Positions 1 through 7,026 of a DNA stretch of 28,852 bases are shown here, piece by piece. The notes beneath the pieces were generated by a model. The model had not been told where the DNA came from. It did not search any database and saw only the letters and a list, made by a program, of their open reading frames with translations. Made by a program: the position numbers and the translations under genes. The stretch is from SZUA-370 sp034003955 (GTDB lineage: Bacteria; Spirochaetota; Spirochaetia; Treponematales; UBA12059), in contig JAVEXO010000033.1 of the NCBI GenBank assembly GCA_034003955.1, forward strand, positions 1 to 28,852, written 5' to 3'. Position 1 is the first letter of the stretch. Each line of letters begins with the position of its first letter.

Positions 1-39
1 CTTGCATTGCTTATAGGGGCAGAAGGGTGGCTTGAACAT
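1..39 (-). CDS. 5' end of a possible transposase (partial, cut by window edge)
   Basis: An ATG at 39 (minus strand) opens a frame running off the left edge. The 13 visible codons read MFKPPFCPYKQCK. A strong AAGGAG Shine-Dalgarno (46-51, minus) stands 6 bases before the start, so this is a genuine translation start. The CPxxxC pattern right at the N-terminus resembles the zinc-binding head of some spirochaete transposase-like proteins, but that assignment is from memory and the fragment is too short to prove it. It is divergent from the ferredoxin gene. Confidence 0.45.
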   Translation of the reverse strand, partial: MFKPPFCPYKQCK

Positions 40-74
40 GCTAATCTCCTTATGACAGGGGGCTAGCAGAGTTA

Positions 75-100
75 CGCAGCGGGGGACAATCCCGCTTGCG
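75..100. other. Imperfect hairpin in the divergent intergenic region
   Basis: CGCA-GCGGG (75-83) pairs with CCCGC-t-TGCG (91-100) around a 7-base loop; T96 is bulged. No T-tract follows on either strand, so it is not a typical intrinsic terminator. It lies between the leftward partial gene and the ferredoxin promoter and could be a regulatory hairpin or an element-end structure. I cannot decide which. Confidence 0.3.
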
Positions 101-131
101 TCTCCATAAGCTTCGTAACACTAACGTTATC

Positions 132-160
132 TTGCACCAAGATTACGCCTGTGATAATAT
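132..160 (+). promoter_or_regulatory. Promoter of the ferredoxin gene
   Basis: TTGCAC (132-137), a 17-base spacer and TAATAT (155-160), an overlapping GATAAT also being possible. It lies 32 bases before the ferredoxin ATG at 193 with a GAGGAG ribosome binding site at 179-184. Spacing and match are good for a sigma70-type promoter. Confidence 0.6.
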
Positions 161-192
161 GACGAACATCAATATTCCGAGGAGATTGTATT

Positions 193-363
193 ATGGCATA
201 CAAGGTAACCGATGCGTGCGTAAATTGCGGCGCTTGTGAGTCCGAGTGTCCTGTTGAGGCTATCAGCGAGAAGAACGGTCTGCGCTGGATAGATCCAGAC
301 AAGTGCACCGACTGCGGTTCTTGTGCCTCCGTCTGCCCGACAGAGGCTATTATTCAAGGTTAA
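193..363 (+). CDS. 2[4Fe-4S] bacterial-type ferredoxin (56 aa)
   Basis: This gene encodes a small soluble electron carrier. The 56-residue product starts MAYKVTDACVNCGACESECP and carries two classical CxxCxxCxxxCP clusters, about residues 9-20 and 37-48, which bind two [4Fe-4S] centres. Length and symmetry match clostridial-type ferredoxins. It has its own promoter, a GAGGAG ribosome binding site 8 bases before ATG, and a strong terminator 17 bases after the stop, so it is monocistronic. Ferredoxins of this type serve pyruvate:ferredoxin oxidoreductase and hydrogenase in anaerobes. It is also a possible electron donor for the ferredoxin:thioredoxin reductase subunit at 19721-20047 (inference). 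The gene was below the length used for the supplied frames but is unambiguous. Confidence 0.95.
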   Translation: MAYKVTDACVNCGACESECPVEAISEKNGLRWIDPDKCTDCGSCASVCPTEAIIQG

Positions 364-380
364 TGTATAAAATTACATAG

Positions 381-414
381 AAAAAGGCGCAACCTTCTGG
401 GGTTGCGCCTTTTT
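381..414. terminator. Bidirectional intrinsic terminator (ferredoxin / arginine deiminase)
   Basis: AAGGCGCAACC (384-394), loop TTCTGG, GGTTGCGCCTT (401-411), flanked by an A-run on the left and a T-run on the right. This perfect 11-bp stem (14 bp counting the A/T runs) terminates in both directions and serves the convergent ferredoxin and arginine deiminase genes. Confidence 0.93.
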
Positions 415-439
415 TTCTTTTTACCCCTGGGAACTAAGC

Positions 440-1684
440 CTAGTCCTCTCGTTCTATGGGGCAGGTCATGCATCGGGCTCCACCACCGCCTCTGGCTAGT
501 TCTACCCCTTCGAATCCCACAGCCAAGCGCTTGAATGAGATAGGGTCGAGGCCCCCCTCCATGAAATCCTTGGCCGTTTTTATTTCAAAGCCAGCCTGGG
601 ATAGCGACTCAAGCGTGTGAATATTGCATGAATACATAATTATCTTACCCGGTGCAAAGCTAAACGAGTTGGCGCCGGACAACCATTGTTCCCGCTCCTG
701 CCTGATAGGGCTGGGGCCTCCTGTCATGACCGGTTTGTAGTCTATGCCTACAGTCTTTAGTCCGGCCAAGAGAGAATCTATTTCTGTTATCCTGGATTCT
801 TTGCCAGGAGCGGCATCAATTCTTATTGTTCTTGACCTTCTGGAACCCAGGATGACCGGTTCATAGACAAGGCATGCGTCCTTGTCGATTATTGTAAAGG
901 CCATATCGAGATGTATGGTGGCTCTGGCTACCGGTAGGGCTACGGCAAAGATGGTGACCGCCTCACCAAACGAGTCGACCATGGCCCGGGCACTTGCATC
1001 TATGGCATCGGCGCTCGTTCGTTCCGACACGCCAATGATGACGACATCCTTTCTGGCCACCTGGAAGTCTCCACCCTCGATTGAGAATCCCTCCCTGACA
1101 AGGGCAGGCCCGTCTAGCAGGCAACCCCCTCCCTTATAATCGGGGTGATGATCGAAGACGAATCTATTGATGAGGGCTTCTGTACGCCTGACAGGAAAGC
1201 GCATAGCCGATGAAATAGACATGTCTCTATAGACCATGGCGGCGTCACGCATAAAGTACATGTTGGGTAAGGGTGGAATATCAAAATCTGCCCCACGAAT
1301 AAAATCGCCAAGCCGTATGTGACGCGCAGGCAGTCCGCTGATGGAGACTCGGGCTAGTTCTTGAGCATCCATGGCCTGGAGTTCTTCCTGCCTGTGCATA
1401 GCCTGGTACTGCGTAGCAATAAGGGCCGCGAAGTCTTTGCGGCTTTCATTGGTAGCAAGAGTCTCTATGAGTAGGTCGCGTAGTTCACGCACCTCGGCAA
1501 TCTTGGAAAGAAATCCTTTAAGCTGTGAGTGTTCTCCCTTGACAACCTGCATAGGGATGATGTCGTTGTACAGCTCTTCCTCGGCTCGGCTCGGGCGCAT
1601 GGCCTCGACTTCCTCGCCAGGCGTATGCACGATCACCCTACGAAGACGTCCTGTCTCCGAGTGTATCCTGAGCTTCCTATCCAT
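440..1684 (-). CDS. arcA: Arginine deiminase
   Basis: This cytosolic enzyme hydrolyses L-arginine to citrulline and ammonia, the first step of the arginine deiminase energy and acid-resistance pathway. The 414-residue product has the expected family length. Visible signatures are FMRDAAMVYRD (the FTRD-like region), EGGD near residue 204, HLDMAF near 257, and the C-terminal GGARCMTCP in which Cys405 is the expected nucleophile. I chose ATG 1684 over an in-frame upstream ATG at 1939 because it has a GGGAGG ribosome binding site, begins at the family's conserved N-terminus, and avoids reading through a repeat-filled spacer and the nrdJ end. No ornithine transcarbamylase, carbamate kinase or antiporter gene is adjacent, so the rest of the pathway is elsewhere or absent. 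Confidence 0.93.
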   Translation of the reverse strand: MDRKLRIHSETGRLRRVIVHTPGEEVEAMRPSRAEEELYNDIIPMQVVKGEHSQLKGFLSKIAEVRELRDLLIETLATNESRKDFAALIATQYQAMHRQEELQAMDAQELARVSISGLPARHIRLGDFIRGADFDIPPLPNMYFMRDAAMVYRDMSISSAMRFPVRRTEALINRFVFDHHPDYKGGGCLLDGPALVREGFSIEGGDFQVARKDVVIIGVSERTSADAIDASARAMVDSFGEAVTIFAVALPVARATIHLDMAFTIIDKDACLVYEPVILGSRRSRTIRIDAAPGKESRITEIDSLLAGLKTVGIDYKPVMTGGPSPIRQEREQWLSGANSFSFAPGKIIMYSCNIHTLESLSQAGFEIKTAKDFMEGGLDPISFKRLAVGFEGVELARGGGGARCMTCPIERED

Positions 1685-1705
1685 AGAGCCTCCCTTTTGG
1701 AAACA

Positions 1706-1734
1706 AGGATAACAAGATGCCAACAAGTCATCAA
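1706..1734 (-). promoter_or_regulatory. Promoter of arginine deiminase
   Basis: On the minus strand: TTGATG (1734-1729), 17-base spacer, TATCCT (1711-1706). The predicted start near 1699 leaves a short leader containing the GGGAGG ribosome binding site. It suggests arcA is transcribed apart from nrdJ. Confidence 0.5.
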
Positions 1735-1740
1735 GCCTCG

Positions 1741-1784
1741 GCGCCGGAGTACCGGCGAGACAGTTCAGCTTTGCTGAACTGGTC
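1741..1784. repeat. Two-hairpin intergenic repeat, copy 1
   Basis: This 44-base unit holds hairpin A, CGCCGG-AGTA-CCGGCG (1742-1757), and hairpin B, CAGTTCAGC-TTT-GCTGAACTG (1761-1781), followed by GTC. It is 38/44 identical to copy 2, which starts 62 bases later. The substitution in the stem of hairpin B is compensated on both arms between copies. Confidence 0.85.
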
Positions 1785-1802
1785 TTCTTTACGGCAGGAG
1801 AA

Positions 1803-1846
1803 GCGCCGGAGTACCGGCGAGGCAGGTCAGCGGAGCTGACCTGGTC
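1803..1846. repeat. Two-hairpin intergenic repeat, copy 2
   Basis: Same architecture as copy 1: hairpin A CGCCGG-AGTA-CCGGCG (1804-1819) is identical, and hairpin B is CAGGTCAGC-GGA-GCTGACCTG (1823-1843). Relative to copy 1 the T-A pair in stem B has become G-C and the loop has changed completely, while pairing is retained. Confidence 0.85.
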
Positions 1847-1856
1847 ATGGTACACG

Positions 1857-1948
1857 GCCTGAAATGTGAAACTTGCCATCAGTGATGCAGCTGCTTCTTG
1901 CGGCTCAGCTGCAACCCGTAGTGCTCCCGCAGGTTTCACATTTCAGGC
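1857..1948. repeat. 16-bp perfect inverted repeat pairing the nrdJ 3' end with its downstream spacer
   Basis: GCCTGAAATGTGAAAC (1857-1872) is the exact reverse complement of 1933-1948, which lies inside the nrdJ codons for the C-terminal zinc-binding tail (CLKCET). Similarity extends imperfectly to about 1849-1876 and 1928-1954. Nested inside is an 8-bp perfect inverted repeat, TGCAGCTG (1886-1893) with CAGCTGCA (1906-1913), around the nrdJ stop codon. The nrdJ transcript could therefore fold into a long compound hairpin across its stop. Confidence 0.85.
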
Positions 1949-4900
1949 AGGTACCGTTGCGGACTAGGGTCAGGTTGCCGCAGACGGGGCAGGGGTCTCC
2001 CTCGTAGCCCTTCATCTTGGCCTTCTTGGAGTCATCTTTGGGCCGCTGCGCCAATGTTGTGGTGCTAGCTACTAGTTCCCTTTCTTGTCTTTCGGCATCG
2101 CGCTTGGCTCTGCCGTTCTGGGTATTGGTCGCGTTGAGGTCCTCGGGCTTGACCTGACCCAAGTCAAAGCGGTCTTGGTAGCTTATTGCCAGGTCACGGA
2201 AGACGTAATCGAGGACGCTTGTCGCCATCTTGATATACTCGTGGCCTTGTACCATGCCATTGGGTTCAAAGCGGCTAAAGGTAAAGGCGTCTACATATTC
2301 TTCAAGTGGTACTCCGTACTGGAGGCCCAGCGAGACGGCTATCGCAAAGGAGTTGAGGAGGCTTCTGAATGCTGCGCCCTCCTTATGCATGTCGAGGAAT
2401 ATCTCACCAATCCGACCATCGTCGTATTCACCCGTGCGCAGGAATACTGAATGGCCGCCGATCTTGGCCTTTTGTGTGTATCCATCCCTCCGGTTGGGCA
2501 GGGAGTGTCTGACACCGGCTTGCGATGATGACCGTACCGGCAGGGTAGCAGGAGTCGGCAAGGCGGGTGGTGCCGCCTGGAGTGCTATGAGTTCCTCGGC
2601 CAATGGATTGGCACCAGCCGCTATTGACGAGAGTGGTTGTGACAGTTTGGATCCGTCACGATACAGGGCTATTGACTTGAGCATGCTCTTCCATGCCGTC
2701 ATGTAGGCGCCCTTGACATCGTCGAAGCTGGCTGAATCTGGCATGTTTATCGTCTTGGAGATGGCTCCTGCGACGAAGGGTTGGGTAGCCGCCATCATGG
2801 CTATGTGGGCCTGCCAAGCTATGGAGCGGGTGGCGCTGCGACCGGATGGGGTTGCGGTGTCGAATACGGGGTAATGGGCCTTCTTGACATGAGGCGCACC
2901 TTCTATACCCATCGAGCCACAGGCCCAAATCTCCGCCTCGGCAATCTCTTCGGCAGTGAATCCAAGGAATTCGAGTATGTCAAAATCGCTGCGTTCTCTT
3001 ATCTCGGCTCCAGCCCCGACGGCTTCATAGGCTTCCACTCCCAGTGTGTAGAGGTTGAACCCGGCATCGAGACTCATGGCGTTCTTGAGTAAGGTGTCGG
3101 CCTTGTCGACGGCGGCCTTTGGTAGGCCCTTGTCGAGTAGTGCCTTGATTGAAAGGCCCGGTGCTCCTGCAAGCGTGCCTCGGCCTACCATATAGAGCCT
3201 TACGTCTTCTATCTGCTCAGGGCTGTACTTGAGAGCCTGGAGGGCAGGGGGAATGGAGTTGTTGACTATCTTGAAGTATCCCCCTCCGGCTAGCTTCTTG
3301 AATTTTACAAGAGCAAAATCAGGTTCTATACCTGTGGTATCACAGTCCATGAGCAGGCCTATGGTTCCCGTGGGGGCTATGGCCGTAGTCTGCGCGTTTC
3401 TGAATCCGTGTTTTTCTCCTGTTATAAGCGCATCGTTCCATGCGGCTTTTGCGGCAGCTACCAGATTGGCAGGTGCCTTGCTAGCGTCCAGGCCATGAGG
3501 GACAACAGAGAGCTCCTCGTACTCTGAGGCGCCTGCATCATGCACCGCCCTGTTGTGGTTGCGCATGACCCTCAGCATGGCGTCTGCATTGGCTCCGTAC
3601 CGTGCAAAGGGTCCAAACTCGGCAGCCATCCTCGCAGAATGCGCGTAGGATTCTCCTGTCATTATGGCCGAGAGGGCGGCAGCCGTGGCACGTCCCTCGT
3701 CTGAATCATAGGGTTGTCCCATGAGCATAAGCAGGGTTCCAAGGTTGGCGTAACCCAGTCCTAGTGTGCGGTAGTCGTAACTCTTCCTCGCTATCTCCTT
3801 TGACGGGAACTGAGCCATGGCTACAGAAATCTCCAGGGTGAGTGTCCAGAGTCTGATGGCATGGCGGTAGGCTTCGGCATCGAAGCTACGACTCTTCTCG
3901 TCATAGAATTTGACCAGGTTGAGTGATGCTAGATTACACGCTGTATCGTCTAAGAACATATACTCGGAGCAGGGATTTGAACCACGGATGGGGCCGTCAA
4001 CAGGGCAGGTATGCCAGTCATTGACGGTGGTATGGAACTGGAGTCCTGGGTCTGCGCATTGCCAGGCCGACTTGGCGATACGATCCCAAAGCGATCTGGC
4101 CTTGAGGGTCTTCATCGTCTTGCCGCCCTTACGCATCGTCAAGGCCCATTCCCTGTTCTTGGCGACCGCTTCCATGAAGTCGTTGGTGACGCGTACAGAG
4201 TTGTTGGATGACTGGCCAGATACCGTGTTGTAGGCCTCGCCCTCCCAGTTAGCGTCGAATACCTGGCCGTCTATATCTGGGTCCCCATCTGCTATGCGCC
4301 TCAAGAGCTGATAGATGTAGGCTCCTGGTACGCCGGCGTCGAGGGCCTCCTTGGCTGCGTCGCGTAGATAAGGGTTGGCCTCTATAGATAGGCGCTCGGG
4401 CGCCGGGATGTCTGATCTGGAAGCCGCGTCTCTCATGGCCGTGGAGAAACGCCTGAGCGCCTTGCTGCCTGTCACAAGGCTGGCAACCTTGTATTCCTCC
4501 CCGGTCTTCCATTCTACGAAAGATTCAATGTCGGGATGGTCGGCGTCGAGTATGACCATCTTGGCGGCTCGCCGTGTCGTGCCTCCAGACTTTATGGCCG
4601 CGGCAGAGCGGTCGGCTATCTTGAGGAATGATAAGAGGCCTGATGATACGCCTCCCCCCGATAGAGACTCATTGGCACCGCGTATCTTCGAGAAATTGGA
4701 ACCGGTGCCCGAGCCGTACTTGAACAGCCTTGCCTCGCGCTCTATGAGGTCCATGATGCCGCCGTCGTTGACGAGGTCATCTTCTACATTGAGTATGAAA
4801 CAGGCATGGGGCTGGGGGCGCTCGTAAGCGCTGCTCGATGGAACGACCTCTCCTGACTCGGGATCTACATAGAAGTGGCCCTGGGCCGGGCCTTCCAGTT

Positions 4901-5369
4901 CATAGACAGCATGCAGGCCGGTGTTGAACCACTGTGGGCTATTGGGTGCGCCTAACTGCCGCATTAAGATGTAGCACATCTCGTCGTAATAGGTCTTTTC
5001 ATCCTGTTCCGAGTCAAAGTAAGCGGAGGCCTTGCCCCACAGCAGCCAGGTGTAGGCTAGCCTATGTATGACCTGCCGTGCATCATGTTCTGATCCGGGT
5101 GTAGGTGAAGTGCCAGCCAGTTCCTGCTGACTCTCAGGCACCCAGGCTCTCCAGGCTTCGGCGAGATCTGCGTGTACGCCGGCTTTTCTAAAATATTTTT
5201 GCGCTATTATGTCGGTAGCAATCTGGCTCCAGCCTGAGGGTACTATGACGCCGTCCATCCTGAACACCGTTCGGCCATCGGGGTTTCTTATTTCAGACAC
5301 GCGGCGTTCCCATTGTATGCCCTCGTACGGGCCCTTGCCGGCTGTCGTAAACTTTCTTGTAATCTTCAT
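1905..5369 (-). CDS. nrdJ: Adenosylcobalamin-dependent (class II) ribonucleoside-diphosphate reductase
   Basis: This enzyme reduces ribonucleotides to deoxyribonucleotides for DNA synthesis using adenosylcobalamin as radical generator, so it works without oxygen and without a separate small subunit. The 1154-residue length fits the large NrdJ subgroup. Visible marks are the N-terminal region QLGAPNSPQWFNTG, KYGSGTGSNFSKIRG, NPCSEY with an active-site Cys near residue 467, TAIAPTGTIG near 665, and a Cys-rich C-terminal tail (CPVCGN ... CLKCETCGSTTGC), which in this family shuttles reducing equivalents. The ATG at 5369 has a GGAGG ribosome binding site and a good promoter at 5422-5450. The gene is divergent from the spiro-SPASM operon. 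No cobalamin riboswitch fits in the roughly 46-base leader. The stop lies inside an unusual compound hairpin. Confidence 0.96.
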   Translation of the reverse strand: MKITRKFTTAGKGPYEGIQWERRVSEIRNPDGRTVFRMDGVIVPSGWSQIATDIIAQKYFRKAGVHADLAEAWRAWVPESQQELAGTSPTPGSEHDARQVIHRLAYTWLLWGKASAYFDSEQDEKTYYDEMCYILMRQLGAPNSPQWFNTGLHAVYELEGPAQGHFYVDPESGEVVPSSSAYERPQPHACFILNVEDDLVNDGGIMDLIEREARLFKYGSGTGSNFSKIRGANESLSGGGVSSGLLSFLKIADRSAAAIKSGGTTRRAAKMVILDADHPDIESFVEWKTGEEYKVASLVTGSKALRRFSTAMRDAASRSDIPAPERLSIEANPYLRDAAKEALDAGVPGAYIYQLLRRIADGDPDIDGQVFDANWEGEAYNTVSGQSSNNSVRVTNDFMEAVAKNREWALTMRKGGKTMKTLKARSLWDRIAKSAWQCADPGLQFHTTVNDWHTCPVDGPIRGSNPCSEYMFLDDTACNLASLNLVKFYDEKSRSFDAEAYRHAIRLWTLTLEISVAMAQFPSKEIARKSYDYRTLGLGYANLGTLLMLMGQPYDSDEGRATAAALSAIMTGESYAHSARMAAEFGPFARYGANADAMLRVMRNHNRAVHDAGASEYEELSVVPHGLDASKAPANLVAAAKAAWNDALITGEKHGFRNAQTTAIAPTGTIGLLMDCDTTGIEPDFALVKFKKLAGGGYFKIVNNSIPPALQALKYSPEQIEDVRLYMVGRGTLAGAPGLSIKALLDKGLPKAAVDKADTLLKNAMSLDAGFNLYTLGVEAYEAVGAGAEIRERSDFDILEFLGFTAEEIAEAEIWACGSMGIEGAPHVKKAHYPVFDTATPSGRSATRSIAWQAHIAMMAATQPFVAGAISKTINMPDSASFDDVKGAYMTAWKSMLKSIALYRDGSKLSQPLSSIAAGANPLAEELIALQAAPPALPTPATLPVRSSSQAGVRHSLPNRRDGYTQKAKIGGHSVFLRTGEYDDGRIGEIFLDMHKEGAAFRSLLNSFAIAVSLGLQYGVPLEEYVDAFTFSRFEPNGMVQGHEYIKMATSVLDYVFRDLAISYQDRFDLGQVKPEDLNATNTQNGRAKRDAERQERELVASTTTLAQRPKDDSKKAKMKGYEGDPCPVCGNLTLVRNGTCLKCETCGSTTGCS

Positions 5370-5393
5370 ATTGTTCCTCCACCATGATCGGCA

Positions 5394-5415
5394 GCCATAC
5401 TACAGATAGTATGGC
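5394..5415. promoter_or_regulatory. Perfect palindrome at the nrdJ transcription start (operator or 5' hairpin)
   Basis: GCCATACT (5394-5401), loop ACAGAT, AGTATGGC (5408-5415): a perfect 8-bp inverted repeat. The predicted nrdJ start is about 5415, so the palindrome would be at +1 to +22 of the message. It could be a repressor site or a 5'-terminal RNA hairpin. It does not match the NrdR box as I remember it. Confidence 0.6.
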
Positions 5416-5421
5416 TTGAAG

Positions 5422-5450
5422 AATATAACCCAATGGAGTGTATCTGTCCA
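5422..5450 (-). promoter_or_regulatory. Promoter of nrdJ
   Basis: On the minus strand TGGACA (5450-5445), exactly 17 bases, then TATATT (5427-5422): 5/6 matches to each sigma70 hexamer. It predicts a transcription start near 5415 and a leader of about 46 bases. I found no comparably convincing promoter on the plus strand for the divergent operon at 5506. Confidence 0.75.
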
Positions 5451-5505
5451 GAGGGATAATAGCGACTAACGAGTACTGCCCCTCGGGCCGATACTGTATA
5501 GGAAT

Positions 5506-7026
5506 ATGGAAACACTAGCGATCATAAACGCGACAAGGGTAAACGAATTCGCAACAATGCCTTTGCCTGGAGGGCAGAGCGCCATAGACAGAATACTAGG
5601 CTTTGCCCGTTCTGCCTGTGGTAGCGATACCAACATGCTTATCCTTGCATCGCCATCGACGCCTGAACTGGCATACAGCATGGTCAGGAAGCCTCTATGG
5701 ACCATGCATGATGTGCTGTCTTCGGCGGCTGATTTTGCTGCGTCCAGAGCACAGGCCAAGGCTGTCCTGTATCTTCAGGCAGATTCCCCCTTCATAGACG
5801 AGGCATTGACTTCGACTCTTCTGGACTTGCATCGTCGATACAGGGCGGAGTATACGTTTGCCGATGGATATCCGCCTGGCTTTGTTCCTGAGCTGCTTGC
5901 CACAAGGGTTCTTCCCAACCTGGTCGAGCTAGCAGCCAGAAGCGACGCGCCTGCCGATAGAGACGGGTTATTCGCCGTCATACAGAAGGACATAAACTCG
6001 TACGATATAGAGACCCACCTTTCTCCGGTGGATATGCGGGCATACCGTTTTTCTCCTGTATGTGACTCCAGGCGTAACTTCATGGCTGCCGAACGTCTGT
6101 GGCAGCTAGGAGCCAGGACAGCGGATGACGCCTTGGCTATCATCCCCGATCATCCAGAACTCCTGCGCACGGTACCAGCCTTCTTGTGGGTACAGATAGT
6201 AGAGGCCTGTCCTCAAGCCTGCTCATATTGCCCCTATCCTGAAATGGTAGGAGATCCCAGAGGCCTAACAGGTTTCATGCCACTCGATCGTTTCAATCGC
6301 TTGATGCTTGAGGCTGAGTCTCTCTGCGACGACCTTGTTGTCGATGTATCATTGTGGGGCGAACCTTCGATGCATCCAGACATTGAAGGCATAGTCCAGG
6401 CTGTTTTGGAGAGGCCACGGTTTACCCTCATCGTGGAGACTAGTGGTATAGCGTGGAAGCCACGTCTGGCCGAAACTCTGGCCGCCAAGGCAGGCAAAAG
6501 GATCCAGTGGATTGTTTCCCTGGATGACGCCGATGAAGAGGGCTATCGTCGTCTTCGTGGTGAAGGTAAGGATGAGGCAAGCGCCTTCGCAGAGCGTATG
6601 CTTGGCGCGACTCCAGGTAACGTCCATATCCAGGCTGTCAGGATGAAGGATAATGAACCGCGTCTCGAGGCCTTCTATCGTGGATGGAAGAAGCGGGGCG
6701 ACAAGGTGATCATTCAAAAATATGATTCATTTGCCGGCAGCCTTCCTGACCTTCAGGTTGCCGATCTATCGCCTCTGGACAGGCTGCCTTGCCGGCATCT
6801 GGCTCGAGATATGTCTGTGCTCCTGGATGGCACTGTGCCTCCATGCAAGCATTGCCTGGTCAAGGGCGAAGACAGGCTTGTCTATGCCGAAAGCATGGGC
6901 AACGTATTTACCGAAGGCCTGGAGGCTATGTGGAATCGAGTGGGCTCCTGGTACGAACGGCACCAGAGAGCCGACTATCCTGAACCATGTGGACGATGCG
7001 ATGAATACCATACCTTTAACGCTTGA
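5506..7026 (+). CDS. Spiro-SPASM radical SAM protein with N-terminal nucleotidyltransferase-like domain
   Basis: The 506-residue protein joins two parts. Residues 1 to about 190 look like a GT-A nucleotidyltransferase of the SpsF type: ADSPFID at 92-98, then AEYT at 114-117 and GYPPGFVPELL at 121-131, which line up with the same landmarks in the SpsF-like protein two genes downstream. Residues 225-506 are a radical SAM enzyme with C235xxxC239xxC242, a GEP motif near 285, and a SPASM tail with Cys429, 447, 450, 495 and 498 for auxiliary iron-sulfur clusters. The spiro-SPASM family is known to me only from spirochaetes and its substrate is not established. The operon context (glycosyltransferase, SpsF, SpsG, methyltransferase, ATP-grasp) suggests activated-sugar chemistry rather than peptide modification; that is inference. 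It is the first gene of the operon; the AGGA at 5500-5503 is a close, weak ribosome binding site. Confidence 0.88.
   Translation: METLAIINATRVNEFATMPLPGGQSAIDRILGFARSACGSDTNMLILASPSTPELAYSMVRKPLWTMHDVLSSAADFAASRAQAKAVLYLQADSPFIDEALTSTLLDLHRRYRAEYTFADGYPPGFVPELLATRVLPNLVELAARSDAPADRDGLFAVIQKDINSYDIETHLSPVDMRAYRFSPVCDSRRNFMAAERLWQLGARTADDALAIIPDHPELLRTVPAFLWVQIVEACPQACSYCPYPEMVGDPRGLTGFMPLDRFNRLMLEAESLCDDLVVDVSLWGEPSMHPDIEGIVQAVLERPRFTLIVETSGIAWKPRLAETLAAKAGKRIQWIVSLDDADEEGYRRLRGEGKDEASAFAERMLGATPGNVHIQAVRMKDNEPRLEAFYRGWKKRGDKVIIQKYDSFAGSLPDLQVADLSPLDRLPCRHLARDMSVLLDGTVPPCKHCLVKGEDRLVYAESMGNVFTEGLEAMWNRVGSWYERHQRADYPEPCGRCDEYHTFNA

Noticed and set aside
1741..1846. CRISPR array
   Set aside because: Only two units, the conserved part is self-complementary in two hairpins, there is one 18-base interval, and no cas gene is present.
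1685..1939. In-frame 85-residue N-terminal extension of arginine deiminase
   Set aside because: It runs through the repeat hairpins and the nrdJ end, has no family similarity, and the ATG at 1684 has the GGGAGG site and the conserved N-terminus.
5370..5505. Cobalamin riboswitch upstream of nrdJ
   Set aside because: The predicted leader is only about 46 bases with a simple hairpin and no B12-box-like core; far too short for the aptamer.
6722..7000. Upstream extension of the glycosyltransferase frame
   Set aside because: It lies wholly over spiro-SPASM coding sequence, including its SPASM cysteines, and does not look like protein; a start near 7001 is compatible with the coupled-operon pattern.
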